Source: Actinacidiphila fildesensis
GTDB lineage: Bacteria > Actinomycetota > Actinomycetes > Streptomycetales > Streptomycetaceae
DNA: 64,000 nt
Strand: one strand, 5' to 3'
NCBI RefSeq assembly: GCF_042652185.1
Contig: NZ_JBHSIX010000001.1
Shown here: in pieces, positions 16,464 through 25,580 of the stretch
Position numbering within the stretch: position 1 is the first letter of the stretch
Layout of the letters: each line of letters begins with the position of its first letter
The notes under the pieces: model-generated
The model's input: the letters and a program-made list of their open reading frames with translations, nothing else
Database searches by the model: none
What the model was told of the DNA's origin: nothing
Translations under genes and position numbers: made by a program

Positions 16464-16703
16464 GCTCGTCGAAACATAGACCAACGGCGGCCGGAGCGCA
16501 GCACCCAGGGGCCGTAAACGTGCACGGGGCATGTGACCGGCGGCCGGTCCCCGGGGTGCGTGCGTGCTCACTTCCGGACAGTTCTCAGCCGGAATCTATT
16601 GCTCCAGAGATAAGAAAATACTCGGGAGTAAGGTCGTTCTCCCAATCTCTGACTGGAGTATTGCGCCACCCTGTTACCGATGCGTAACGTGCCCATTCGC
16701 AAG

Positions 16704-16726
16704 GGCAGCCGAATTTATTCGGTGCC
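16704..16726. promoter_or_regulatory. Inverted repeat upstream of a secreted protein gene
   Basis: CCGAATTTATTCGG (16709-16722) is a perfect palindrome with 6-bp arms; a GGCA / TGCC pair extends it on the outside past one bulged G. It is set in the AT-rich part of the 429-base region 16391-16819, about 95 bp before the GTG of the secreted protein. No other gene is evident in this region. Confidence 0.4.
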
Positions 16727-16819
16727 GCGTTCCAGGTATTGAGCCGCAGTCGCAATCCCCGCCTGAACAGCGTGGATCGCGGTTAATCAGGTACGCCAAC
16801 TCCTTGAAAGGATCAGCCC

Positions 16820-17437
16820 GTGCGCAAGCTGACCAAGAGCACCATCGTCGTCGGTGCGGCCCTCGCCGCCGCCGTCGGATTCTCCACCTCTCCCGCCTCC
16901 GCGGCCGGCACCTGGACCGTGACCGGCGGTGGCTCGTTCACAGCGGTGGCGACCAGCCCGATCCTGACGGACACCAACACCGGCACCCAGCTCAAGTGCA
17001 CCAAGTCCAACGCCGCCGGCAGCGCCGCGAACGGCACCGGGCTCTCCGGTACCGCCATCGCGAGCATCTCCTCCGTCACCTGGACCAGTTGCTCGGGTCC
17101 CGCCGGCATCTCCTTCACCGTCACCGCCCAGGGCCTGCCCTGGAAGCTCAACGCCGCGACGTACTCCGCGGGCGTCACCACCGGCACCATCACCGGCGTC
17201 AAGGCCCACATCAGCGGTCTGTGCAACGCGGACTTCAACGGCCCGACGGCCGGCAGCACCGCCACCCTCACCGGCAAGTACACCAACTCCACCCATGTGC
17301 TGACGGTCAGCGGCGGGAACCTGAAGGCGTACAACGTCTCGGGCATCTGCCTCGGTCTGATCAACAACGGCGACAGCGCCGTCTACAGCGCCAACTACGT
17401 CCTGAGCCCCGCCACCCTGCAGATCACCTCCCCGTGA
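16820..17437 (+). CDS. Secreted protein of unknown function
   Basis: GTG 16820 follows GAAAGGA and gives 205 residues. A clear Sec signal peptide (MRKLTKSTIVVGAALAAAVG, then FSTSPASAAGTW) ends with an AXA site near residue 29. The mature part is rich in Thr, Ser and Gly with four spread cysteines (KCTKS, SCSGP, LCNAD, GICLG), consistent with an exported beta-rich domain with two disulphides. I recognise no family by name. It stands at the head of the region leading into the mce operon, but a strong terminator separates it, so co-function is only suggested. Confidence 0.75.
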   Translation: MRKLTKSTIVVGAALAAAVGFSTSPASAAGTWTVTGGGSFTAVATSPILTDTNTGTQLKCTKSNAAGSAANGTGLSGTAIASISSVTWTSCSGPAGISFTVTAQGLPWKLNAATYSAGVTTGTITGVKAHISGLCNADFNGPTAGSTATLTGKYTNSTHVLTVSGGNLKAYNVSGICLGLINNGDSAVYSANYVLSPATLQITSP

Positions 17438-17445
17438 GCCAACCC

Positions 17446-17491
17446 GCTGTGCGGACCCCGGCCCGGAGCCACGGGCCGGGGTCCGCACAGC
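17446..17491 (+). terminator. Strong hairpin terminator after the secreted protein gene
   Basis: A perfect 20-bp stem (17446-17465 with 17472-17491, opening GCTGTGCGGACCCC) closes the 6-base loop GAGCCA. It is the longest perfect hairpin I found in the window. Confidence 0.9.
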
Positions 17492-17718
17492 GGAGCGCGC
17501 GCCCAGCGGCGCCCGGCTGCTCACCGGTACTCAATGGAATACAAAGCTCCGCTCCGCATTTATCACTCAGTGACAAAAAATCCGATGGCCGCGAGATCGC
17601 GGAACATTCCTGTGTTCGATCACTTGTCCTCGTTATTACCCGCACGTAGTGTCCTGCGTCCCGACCGAGTTCGTGATTCCCCGCAGGTATGCGCCGAGCC
17701 AGTCCGAGGAGTGCCGCA

Positions 17719-19362
17719 ATGAGGGGTGCAGGTGTTCCACGCCGTACGGTGCGGCTGGCGGGCCTCGCGGCGGCGGCGCTCGTGGCGGGGCTGTTGTCCG
17801 GATCCGGCTCCGCGGCGGCCGGACGGGACGGACCGCTGACGATGGCCTACCGGTGCGCCTTCCCCGGCGGCGATCAGCCGGTGCACGTCGTCCTGACCCA
17901 GCTCTTCCCGGACACCGGGGCGGTCAACAGGCCGATCCAGCCCGGTGATCCGACCATGGCGGTGACGGTGCCCCGCGCCGCCGTCGACGGGCTCGTGCCG
18001 GACACCACCGGAACGCTGGCCGGCACCGGAAGTCTCACCGCCCGTGTCACCCAGGGCACTTCGGCCGCCGACGCCCCCTGGCCGGGACTGCGGGCCCCCG
18101 CCGTTGCGGTGGCCGGCAAGGACGACCTGGTGCTGACGTTCAAGGGCGAGGTGCCGCCGGTGACCGTCACCGCGGCGGGCGAGGTGAGCTTCGGCGCGGG
18201 TGCGCTGGCCCTGGAGCTCACACCGGGCAAGGCCGCCGCGACGGACGCGACGCCGTCGCCCGTACCGGCCACCGCCGCCCCCGTGAAGGTGGCGTGCACT
18301 CCGGAGGCCGGGCAGAACACGCTGCTGGGCGCGGTGCCGGTGCCCGTTCCGGACCCCACCCCGTCAGGCTCCCCTTCATCCTCACCCTCTTCATCGGCAC
18401 CGGCCTCACCGTCCTCCCCCACGACGCCTTCCGCCCCCGGTACGTCACCGGGTACGTCGGCGGGTACGTCACCGGGTGCGTCGCCCAAGCCGGGCGCGCC
18501 GCACAACAGCACCATCAAGGTCGAACCGCCGGTGCATTCCGGCACGTACGACTGCGACGTACTGCCCAAGGGGAAGCTGGACTTCGATCACATTCCGCTG
18601 AAGGACGAGCAGGATGCCGGCGCGACGGTCACCGAGACCACGTTCGATCTCGGCTCGTGCGCCTACGCGACCGGATTCTCCAACGTCCACAAGCTCAGCG
18701 GCGCCGCCGTCATCAATGACGCGCACAGCGCCAAGGGCCCGTCCCTGACCTACATCAACATGAACGTGCGGATGGCGGTACAGCCGAATCCCCCGCAGTA
18801 CTACGAGTTCGACTCGCTCGGTTCGATGACGCTGCCGGTCGCCGATTCCACGTTCCTGACCTACGGATTCGTGCCCACGACGGCGAAGATGGCGCTCACG
18901 CCCGACCCGGTGAAACCGCTGCTGACCATCGTCACGACGGGTACCAACTTCGTCGAGCAGAACGTCATCACCACGATCCACGGATATCAGTGGCTCCGGC
19001 TCTACGACGTCAGGATCAACGGCACACCGCTCGATGTGGGACCCAACTGCCGCACCAGAGCGCCGATCCAGCTGGCGCTCGTCGGGCTGCAGGACGCGCA
19101 CATGCCCGGCGGCGGTGACGGCAAGCCGGACTACACCATCCTCGACGGCGGGCCGCTGCACCAGGAGAACCTGACGATCCCCGCCTTCACCGGCTGCGGG
19201 ACCCACGGCGAGAACCTCGACGCGCTCTTCACCGCGGCGGTGTCCGGGCCGGGGAACTCGCTCAACCTCAACCAGGGCACGCTCTGCGCGCCCTGGGCCG
19301 GACTCGGCTGCGACGCCTCGACCGGTACCGAGATCCAGATCCCGCCGCTGCCGCACCGCTGA
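17719..19362 (+). CDS. Large secreted protein with DUF6801-like N-terminal domain and Ser/Pro linker
   Basis: ATG 17719 lies 8 bases after GAGGA and gives 547 residues. A signal peptide (LAGLAAAALVAGLLSGSGSA) precedes a beta-rich domain (about 35-180, AYRCAFPGGDQPV opening, DUF6801-like), a linker at about 210-265 made almost only of Ser, Pro, Thr, Ala and Gly, and a second exported domain (about 275-547) with several cysteines. The mce ATPase starts 54 bases downstream on the same strand, so the protein may be the first gene of the mce operon and act outside the membrane on lipid delivery. That role is inference. Confidence 0.75.
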   Translation: MRGAGVPRRTVRLAGLAAAALVAGLLSGSGSAAAGRDGPLTMAYRCAFPGGDQPVHVVLTQLFPDTGAVNRPIQPGDPTMAVTVPRAAVDGLVPDTTGTLAGTGSLTARVTQGTSAADAPWPGLRAPAVAVAGKDDLVLTFKGEVPPVTVTAAGEVSFGAGALALELTPGKAAATDATPSPVPATAAPVKVACTPEAGQNTLLGAVPVPVPDPTPSGSPSSSPSSSAPASPSSPTTPSAPGTSPGTSAGTSPGASPKPGAPHNSTIKVEPPVHSGTYDCDVLPKGKLDFDHIPLKDEQDAGATVTETTFDLGSCAYATGFSNVHKLSGAAVINDAHSAKGPSLTYINMNVRMAVQPNPPQYYEFDSLGSMTLPVADSTFLTYGFVPTTAKMALTPDPVKPLLTIVTTGTNFVEQNVITTIHGYQWLRLYDVRINGTPLDVGPNCRTRAPIQLALVGLQDAHMPGGGDGKPDYTILDGGPLHQENLTIPAFTGCGTHGENLDALFTAAVSGPGNSLNLNQGTLCAPWAGLGCDASTGTEIQIPPLPHR

Positions 19363-19416
19363 CCAGTCCGCCACCGGCGCCGCGGACGGCGCCGGCCAAC
19401 CATCCCGGGAGGTGCA

Positions 19417-20442
19417 ATGGGAATCGAAGTGGTCGTCGAAGGCCTCACCAAGTCGTTCGGCAGTCAGACCGTCTGGCAGGACGTGACGCTCACTCTGCCG
19501 CCCGGTGAGGTCAGCGTGATGCTGGGCCCCTCGGGTACCGGAAAGACCGTGTTCCTGAAGTCGGTGATCGGGCTGCTCAAGCCCGAGCGCGGGCGGGTCA
19601 TGGTCAACGGCGTCGACATGGTGAACAGCCCGGAACGCGATGTGTACGAGGCGCGCAAGCTCTTCGGCCTGATGTTCCAGGACGGCGCGCTGTTCGGGTC
19701 GATGTCCCTCTTCGACAACATCGCCTTTCCGCTCCGCGAACACACCAAGAAGAAGGAATCCGAGATCCGCCGCGTCGTGATGGAGCGGATGGACATGGTC
19801 GGACTCCTGGGCGCCGAGGGGAAGTTACCCGGCGAGATATCCGGCGGCATGCGCAAGCGCGCCGGACTGGCCCGCGCGCTGGTGCTCGATCCGCAGATCA
19901 TTCTCTGCGACGAGCCGGACTCCGGGCTCGATCCGGTCCGCACCGCGTACATCTCGCAGCTGCTCATCGATCTGAACGCGCAGCTCGACGCGACGATGCT
20001 GATCGTCACGCACAACATCGACATCGCCTCCACCGTGCCGGACAACATGGGCATGCTCTTCCGCCGCCGGCTCGTCGCCTTCGGCCCGCGCGAGGTGCTG
20101 CTGACCAGCCAGGAACCGGTGGTGGCGCAGTTCCTCGGCGGGCACCGGGCCGGTCCGATCGGGATGTCGGAGGAGAAGGACGAGGCCACGATGGCTTTGG
20201 AGGAGCGGCACGGCGTCACCGGGAGCAGTTCGGTGCCCCGCGCCATCGAGCCACAGCTGGAGCCGACCCCCGGGCTGCCGGTCCGGCGGGCGGTACTGCG
20301 CCGCAGGGAGCGGGTGCTCGGTCTGCTGGACACGCTGCCGCCGGCCGCGCGGCACGCGATCGAGTCCAGCTTCGACCGCACCGGGCACGTCGTCGCCGGG
20401 CAGGCCGCACCCGCCGGCCGCGCGGGCGGAGGGCCGTCATGA
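19417..20442 (+). CDS. mceG: Mce lipid-import ATPase (MceG/Mkl family)
   Basis: The 341-residue ABC ATPase energises the Mce complex at the cytoplasmic face of the membrane. Walker A is GPSGTGKT (residues 37-44), the signature is ISGGMRKRAGLARAL, and Walker B is ILCDEPDSGLDP. The extra C-terminal 80 residues (ending in an RRERVLGLLDTLPPAAR helix) are the mark of the Mkl/MceG branch rather than a general importer. ATG 19417 follows GGGAGGTG. It overlaps the first permease gene by ATGA. In mycobacteria one MceG often serves several operons; here it is encoded with its own. Confidence 0.92.
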   Translation: MGIEVVVEGLTKSFGSQTVWQDVTLTLPPGEVSVMLGPSGTGKTVFLKSVIGLLKPERGRVMVNGVDMVNSPERDVYEARKLFGLMFQDGALFGSMSLFDNIAFPLREHTKKKESEIRRVVMERMDMVGLLGAEGKLPGEISGGMRKRAGLARALVLDPQIILCDEPDSGLDPVRTAYISQLLIDLNAQLDATMLIVTHNIDIASTVPDNMGMLFRRRLVAFGPREVLLTSQEPVVAQFLGGHRAGPIGMSEEKDEATMALEERHGVTGSSSVPRAIEPQLEPTPGLPVRRAVLRRRERVLGLLDTLPPAARHAIESSFDRTGHVVAGQAAPAGRAGGGPS

Positions 20443-21284
20443 CGGCTCCCCCGCTGGATCCGCCCCTGGATCCCGCACCCGCGCCGCAGCCGGCGGCGCC
20501 TCCCGTGCGGCGGCCGGTCCCGGGGCTGGGCGCGCTGCGCGAGACCGGCCGGCTCTTCTCGCTCGCCGTGACGACGGTCGGCGCGATGTTCCGCAGACCG
20601 TTCCAGGTCCGGGAGCTGATCGAGCAGTTCTGGTTCATCGCGAGCGTGACGATCCTGCCCGCCGCCCTCGTGTCGATCCCGTTCGGCGCGGTGATCGCGC
20701 TCCAGGTCGGATCGCTGACCCAGCAGCTCGGCGCCCAGTCGTTCACCGGCGGCGCCAGCGTGCTGGCCATCATCCAGCAGGCGAGCCCGCTGATCGTCGC
20801 CCTGCTGATCGCGGGCGCGGGCGGTTCCGCGATCTGCGCGGACCTCGGGTCGCGCAAGATCCGCGAGGAACTGGACGCGATGGAGGTCATGGGCGTCTCG
20901 CCGGTGCAGCGCCTCGTCGTCCCCCGGGTGCTGGCCGCGATGTTCGTGGCGGTGCTGCTCAACGGACTGGTCTCGGTCGTCGGCACGCTCGGCGGCTACT
21001 TCTTCAACGTGATCATGCAGCACGGCACGCCGGGCGCGTATCTCGCCAGCTTCTCGGCCCTCGCCCAGCTCCCCGACCTCTACATCAGCGAGCTGAAGGC
21101 GCTGATCTTCGGCTTCATCGCGGGCATCGTCGCCGCCTACCGGGGCCTCAATCCGCGCGGCGGTCCGAAGGGCGTCGGCGACGCGGTGAACCAGTCGGTG
21201 GTCATCACCTTCCTGCTGCTGTTCTTCGTGAACATGGTGCTCACGGGGATCTATCTGCAGATCGTCCCCGCGAAGGGATCCTGA
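20439..21284 (+). CDS. Mce permease, YrbEA/MlaE family
   Basis: The 281-residue membrane protein of the MlaE/YrbE family has about five hydrophobic spans. After a Pro-rich N-terminal tail come an amphipathic segment (QVRELIEQFWFIASVTILPA) and the conserved cytoplasmic loop SRKIREELDAMEVMGVSPVQ that couples to the ATPase. It starts at ATG 20439 within the stop of mceG. It forms the heteromeric transmembrane channel with the next gene product. Confidence 0.92.
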   Translation: MTAPPLDPPLDPAPAPQPAAPPVRRPVPGLGALRETGRLFSLAVTTVGAMFRRPFQVRELIEQFWFIASVTILPAALVSIPFGAVIALQVGSLTQQLGAQSFTGGASVLAIIQQASPLIVALLIAGAGGSAICADLGSRKIREELDAMEVMGVSPVQRLVVPRVLAAMFVAVLLNGLVSVVGTLGGYFFNVIMQHGTPGAYLASFSALAQLPDLYISELKALIFGFIAGIVAAYRGLNPRGGPKGVGDAVNQSVVITFLLLFFVNMVLTGIYLQIVPAKGS

Positions 21285-21287
21285 CCG

Positions 21288-22181
21288 ATGGCCCTTCTCG
21301 ACAAGGACGCGCCGCAGGACGCCCCCGTCCCGCCGGACCGGAGCGGACCGGCCGCGTACCGCCCCGGCGCCCGGTCCGACCGCTGGTTCGGCTGGCTGGA
21401 CCGGCTCGGCGACCATCTGATCTTCCACATCACCGCGCTGCTGTGGATCCCCAAGACCCTGCGCCGCTACCTCAAGGAGATCCAGCGGCTGCTGGCCGAA
21501 GTGGCGTTCGGCAGCGGCGGGCTCGGGGTCATCGGCGGCACCGTCGGCGTGATGATCGCGATGACGCTCTTCACCGGCACGGTCGTCGGACTCCAGGGCC
21601 ACGCGGCGCTCAACCAGGTCGGCGCCGCCGCGTTCACCGGCTTCGTCTCGGCGTACTTCAACACCCGGGAGATCGCACCCCTGGTGGCGGGCCTCGCCCT
21701 CTCGGCCACCGTGGGCGCCGGCTTCACCGCGCAGCTCGGCGCGATGCGCATCAATGAGGAGGTCGACGCCCTGGAGGGGATGGGCATCCGCAGCATGCCG
21801 TACCTGGTGACGACCCGGATCATCGCGGGCGTCGTCGCGATCATCCCGCTCTACGGCATCGGCCTGGTCAGCTCGTACCTCGCCTCACGGCTGGTCACGG
21901 TCTTCGTGAGCGGCCAGTCGTCGGGCACCTACGACCACTACTTCCACACGTTCCTGTCGCCCGACGACGTCCTGCTGTCGTTCCTCAAGGTGATCGTCTT
22001 CAGCGTGACGGTGATCCTCGCGCACTGCTACTACGGCTTCCACGCCGAGGGCGGCCCCGCCGGGGTCGGGGTGGCGGTCGGCCGGTCGGTGCGGAACGCG
22101 ATCGTGGTGATCAGCGTGACCGACTTCTTCCTGAGCCTGGCCATCTGGGGCACCACGACGACGGTGCGGGTGGCCGGATGA
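21288..22181 (+). CDS. Mce permease, YrbEB/MlaE family
   Basis: The second YrbE-type permease has 297 residues and the same fold. The ATPase-coupling loop reads MRINEEVDALEGMGIRSMPY. The pair of permeases forms the membrane channel of a Mce transporter. It begins 4 bases after the previous gene and its stop overlaps the next start (ATGA). Confidence 0.92.
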   Translation: MALLDKDAPQDAPVPPDRSGPAAYRPGARSDRWFGWLDRLGDHLIFHITALLWIPKTLRRYLKEIQRLLAEVAFGSGGLGVIGGTVGVMIAMTLFTGTVVGLQGHAALNQVGAAAFTGFVSAYFNTREIAPLVAGLALSATVGAGFTAQLGAMRINEEVDALEGMGIRSMPYLVTTRIIAGVVAIIPLYGIGLVSSYLASRLVTVFVSGQSSGTYDHYFHTFLSPDDVLLSFLKVIVFSVTVILAHCYYGFHAEGGPAGVGVAVGRSVRNAIVVISVTDFFLSLAIWGTTTTVRVAG

Positions 22182-23494
22182 ACGCCCTCACCGTGCGACG
22201 CCGCTTCGCGGGAGTGGTCTTCCTGCTGGTCCCCGCGCTGCTCATCTGGCTCTCGGTGGCGGTCTACGACAAGGAGTTCTCCGACGACGCGACGGTGACC
22301 GTCAGGACCGGCAGCGTCGGCAACGCGATGCACCTGTACGCGGACGTGAAGCTGCGCGGGGTGGTCGTCGGCCAGGTGCGCGGCATCACCGCCGACGGCG
22401 ACGGCGCCCGCGTCACGCTGGCCATCCAGCGGGACAAGCTGAAGGGCATACCGGCCGACGTCACCGTGCAGATGCTGCCGACGACGCTGTTCGGGGAGCG
22501 GTTCGTGGCCCTCGTACCGCCGGCGCGGACCACCTCGGGCCCGAAGCTGCTGGCCGGCAGCACCATCGCGCAGGACCGCTCCAGCAACGCCATCGAGCTG
22601 GAGCAGGTGCTCGACAACGTGCTGCCGCTGCTGACCGCGGTGCAGCCGGAGAAGCTCTCCGCCACCCTCAGTGCCGTCTCGCAGGCCCTGCAGGGCCGCG
22701 GTACCAAGCTGGGCGACAGCTTCGTCACCCTCGACGCCTATCTGGCGAAGCTCAACCCGAACCTGCCGACGCTCAACCGGGACATCCAGGAGTTGGTGAA
22801 GGTCAGCCGCGTCTACGGCGACGCCGCCCCCGACATCCTGCAGGCGCTCACCGACTTCACGACGACCAGCGGCACCATCGCCGAGCAGCGCGCCAACCTC
22901 AGCACCCTGTACGGGTCGACGACCAGCACCTCCCAGGACCTGACAGCGTTCCTGCGGCAGAACCAGGACACCATCATCCGGCTGTCGGCGGACAGCAGGG
23001 GAACGCTCCAGCTGCTCGGCGAGTACGCGCCCTCGTTTCCCTGCACCCTGCGCACGCTGGCCAACTTCGTGCCGGCGATGGACAAGGCGCTCGGCAAGGG
23101 CACGAGTGAGCCCGGACTGCATGTCACCGTGCGGACCGTGCCCTCCCGGGGCAAGTACCTGCCCGGCAAGGACAAGCCGTCGTTCACGGCGAGCACCGGG
23201 CCCAACTGCTACCCGGTGCCGTACCTCGGCCGGCCGACCCGGACGGACGACACGGTGGCGCCGGGGCTCACGGGCCCGTTGGCCACGGCGCCCCCGACAG
23301 CCACGACGGGCCTCACCGTCACCGGTGCGGGGAGCGGGAACGGCGGTCTGGGGCTGCCCAACTCGCCGCAGGAGAACGAACTCGTCAACGAACTGCTGGC
23401 ACCGGCGATGAACGCCTCGCCGCAGTCCCTTCCCGACTGGAGCAGCCTGCTGGCCGGACCGGTCTTCCGCGGGGCGGAGGTGAGTCTCAAGTGA
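22178..23494 (+). CDS. MCE family protein, first of six (MceA position)
   Basis: The 438-residue protein has one N-terminal membrane anchor (VVFLLVPALLIWLSVAVYD) and an MCE/MlaD domain at about residues 38-120 (YADVKLRGVVVGQVRGI is its core). A long helical stretch with coiled-coil character follows (about 125-275) before a Pro/Thr-rich end. MCE proteins assemble as hexamers that form a tunnel for lipids across the envelope. Here six different MCE genes are present, matching a hetero-hexamer. Its start and stop overlap the neighbours. Confidence 0.9.
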   Translation: MNALTVRRRFAGVVFLLVPALLIWLSVAVYDKEFSDDATVTVRTGSVGNAMHLYADVKLRGVVVGQVRGITADGDGARVTLAIQRDKLKGIPADVTVQMLPTTLFGERFVALVPPARTTSGPKLLAGSTIAQDRSSNAIELEQVLDNVLPLLTAVQPEKLSATLSAVSQALQGRGTKLGDSFVTLDAYLAKLNPNLPTLNRDIQELVKVSRVYGDAAPDILQALTDFTTTSGTIAEQRANLSTLYGSTTSTSQDLTAFLRQNQDTIIRLSADSRGTLQLLGEYAPSFPCTLRTLANFVPAMDKALGKGTSEPGLHVTVRTVPSRGKYLPGKDKPSFTASTGPNCYPVPYLGRPTRTDDTVAPGLTGPLATAPPTATTGLTVTGAGSGNGGLGLPNSPQENELVNELLAPAMNASPQSLPDWSSLLAGPVFRGAEVSLK

Positions 23495-24522
23495 GGCGCC
23501 GGAGCATCGCGGGCCCGCTCATCAAGTCGATCGTCTTCATCCTCGTGACGGCCCTGGCCACCACGGTGCTGGCCTTCAGCATCGCCAACACCGGGATCGC
23601 GGACACCGTCGGCTACAAAGCGCGGTTCACCGACACCACCGGGCTGATCACCGGCGACAGCGTGCGGATCGCCGGGGTGAAGGTCGGCCAGGTCGAGGAC
23701 ATCCGGGTGGTGGACCGGCGGCTCGCCCAGGTGACGTTCTCGGTCGAGAAGGGCCGGGCGCTGCCCGCCTCGGTGACCGCGTCGATCAAGTACCTGAACA
23801 TGGTCGGCCAGCGCTACATCGACCTGCAGCAGGGCACCGGGCCGATGGACCGGGCCTTCACACCCGGCTCCACCATCCCGCTGGACCGCACCTCGCCCGC
23901 CCTCGACCTCACCCAGTTGTTCAACGGGTTCCAGCCGCTCTTCGAGGGGCTGTCGCCCAAGGACGTCAACCAGCTCGCCGGGGAGATCATCCAGGTGCTC
24001 CAGGGCGAGGGCGGCACCGTCAACAGCCTGATCAGGAACGTGGGTTCGCTGACCACCACCCTCGCCGCCAAGGACAAGGTCATCGGCGAGGTGATCGACA
24101 ACCTCACCACCGTCCTGACCAGCGTCAACACCCGTGAACAGGGCTTCAACGAGCTGGTGGGCACCCTCCAGACCCTCGTCACCGGCTTCGCGGGCGACCG
24201 GCAGCCGATCGGGGACGCGATCACCGCGATCTCCCAGCTCACCACCAGCACGGCGGGGCTGCTGGACGACGGCCGGGCGCCGTTGAAGGAGGACATCCAC
24301 CAGCTCGGCCGGCTGTCGTCCAACCTGGCCGCGAGCACCCCGCAGATCGAGAACTTCCTGCAGAAGACGCCCGTCAAGATGCGGACGATCGCCCGCCTCG
24401 CGTCGTACGGGTCCTGGCTCAACCTCTACCTCTGCGAGGCCAAGGTGTCGGGCGTGACCACTTCGGACGGCAGCAAGGCGCCGACCGGTATCGCGATCAC
24501 CGAAGCGCGGTGCAGGTCATGA
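23491..24522 (+). CDS. MCE family protein, second (MceB position)
   Basis: The 343-residue protein starts at GTG 23491 inside the preceding stop (GTGA). It has a membrane anchor (IKSIVFILVTALATTVLAFS), an MCE domain at about 38-115 (TGLITGDSVRIAGVKVGQVE is its core) and a long helical needle. The LYLCEAKVSG and ARCRS cysteines near the C-terminus recur in MceB proteins. It is one of six subunits of the lipid tunnel. Confidence 0.9.
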   Translation: MRRRSIAGPLIKSIVFILVTALATTVLAFSIANTGIADTVGYKARFTDTTGLITGDSVRIAGVKVGQVEDIRVVDRRLAQVTFSVEKGRALPASVTASIKYLNMVGQRYIDLQQGTGPMDRAFTPGSTIPLDRTSPALDLTQLFNGFQPLFEGLSPKDVNQLAGEIIQVLQGEGGTVNSLIRNVGSLTTTLAAKDKVIGEVIDNLTTVLTSVNTREQGFNELVGTLQTLVTGFAGDRQPIGDAITAISQLTTSTAGLLDDGRAPLKEDIHQLGRLSSNLAASTPQIENFLQKTPVKMRTIARLASYGSWLNLYLCEAKVSGVTTSDGSKAPTGIAITEARCRS

Positions 24523-25580
24523 GCGGGCGGGTGGCGCGGCTGCGCCGGCGGGCGGCGGGGCGGCGCCCGAAGCCGATGGCGGAGCGCAACCCCGTCACCG
24601 TCGGCATCGTCGGGCTGCTCGTCCTCGCCCTGCTGGGCGTGGTCGTCTACAACGCCGACGCGCTGCCGTTCATCGGCGGCGGCACCACGTACACGGCGGA
24701 CTTCACCGAGGCGGCGGGGCTCGACCCCGGCAACGAGGTGCGGGTCGCCGGGGTGAAGGTCGGCAAGGTCACCGGCGTGGGACTCGACGGCGGCAAGGTG
24801 AAGGTGACCTTCAAGGTCAAGGACACCTGGATCGGCGACGCCAGCCGGGCCGCGATCGGCATCAAGACGCTGCTCGGCGAGAAGTACCTGGCCCTGGACC
24901 CGCTCGGCTCCGCCGCGCAGAACCCCGGCCGGCGCATCCCGGCCACCCGCACCACCTCCCCCTACGACGTGACGCAGGCGTTCAACGGGCTCGGGCAGAC
25001 CTTCGGGGAGATCGACACCGCGCAGCTCGCCAAGAGCTTCGACACCATCTCCGCCACGTTCAAGGACACCGCGCCCCAGGTGCGCACCGCCGTCACCGGG
25101 CTCTCCGCCCTGTCGAAGACGATCTCCGACCGCGACAGCCAGCTGGCCAAGCTGCTGGCGGGCAGCAAGCAGATCACCGCGACGCTGGCCGGACAGCAGA
25201 GCAGGTTCGAGAAGCTGATCACGGACGGGAACCTGCTGCTGGGCGAGTTGCAGAAGCGGCGGGACGCCATCCACGGGCTGCTGACCGGCACCCAGGACCT
25301 CGGCACCCAGCTGACCGGCCTCGTCGAGGACAACAACAAGCAGCTGGAGCCCACCCTCAGCGCGCTGAGCCGCGTCACCACCGTGCTGCTGAAGAACCAG
25401 AAGAGCCTCGACGCCGCCCTCGCCGCGATCGGGCCCTACTACCGGCTGGTCGGCAACACGGTCGGCAACGGCCGTTGGTTCGACAGCTACCTCTGCGGGC
25501 TCGTCCCGCGGAACTACCTGCCCGCCGGCACGCCTCCCACCACCGGATGCATGCCACCCAAGTCCCAGGGCGGTCGCTGA
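24519..25580 (+). CDS. MCE family protein, third (MceC position)
   Basis: ATG 24519 overlaps the preceding stop (ATGA); a GTG at 24510 is also possible but would lengthen the overlap. The 353-residue protein has an arginine-rich N-terminus, an anchor (VTVGIVGLLVLALLGVVVYN), an MCE domain (AAGLDPGNEVRVAGVKVGKV) and a helical needle. The C-terminal SYLCGLVPRNYLP and TTGCMPP cysteines are typical of this position. Confidence 0.9.
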   Translation: MSGRVARLRRRAAGRRPKPMAERNPVTVGIVGLLVLALLGVVVYNADALPFIGGGTTYTADFTEAAGLDPGNEVRVAGVKVGKVTGVGLDGGKVKVTFKVKDTWIGDASRAAIGIKTLLGEKYLALDPLGSAAQNPGRRIPATRTTSPYDVTQAFNGLGQTFGEIDTAQLAKSFDTISATFKDTAPQVRTAVTGLSALSKTISDRDSQLAKLLAGSKQITATLAGQQSRFEKLITDGNLLLGELQKRRDAIHGLLTGTQDLGTQLTGLVEDNNKQLEPTLSALSRVTTVLLKNQKSLDAALAAIGPYYRLVGNTVGNGRWFDSYLCGLVPRNYLPAGTPPTTGCMPPKSQGGR

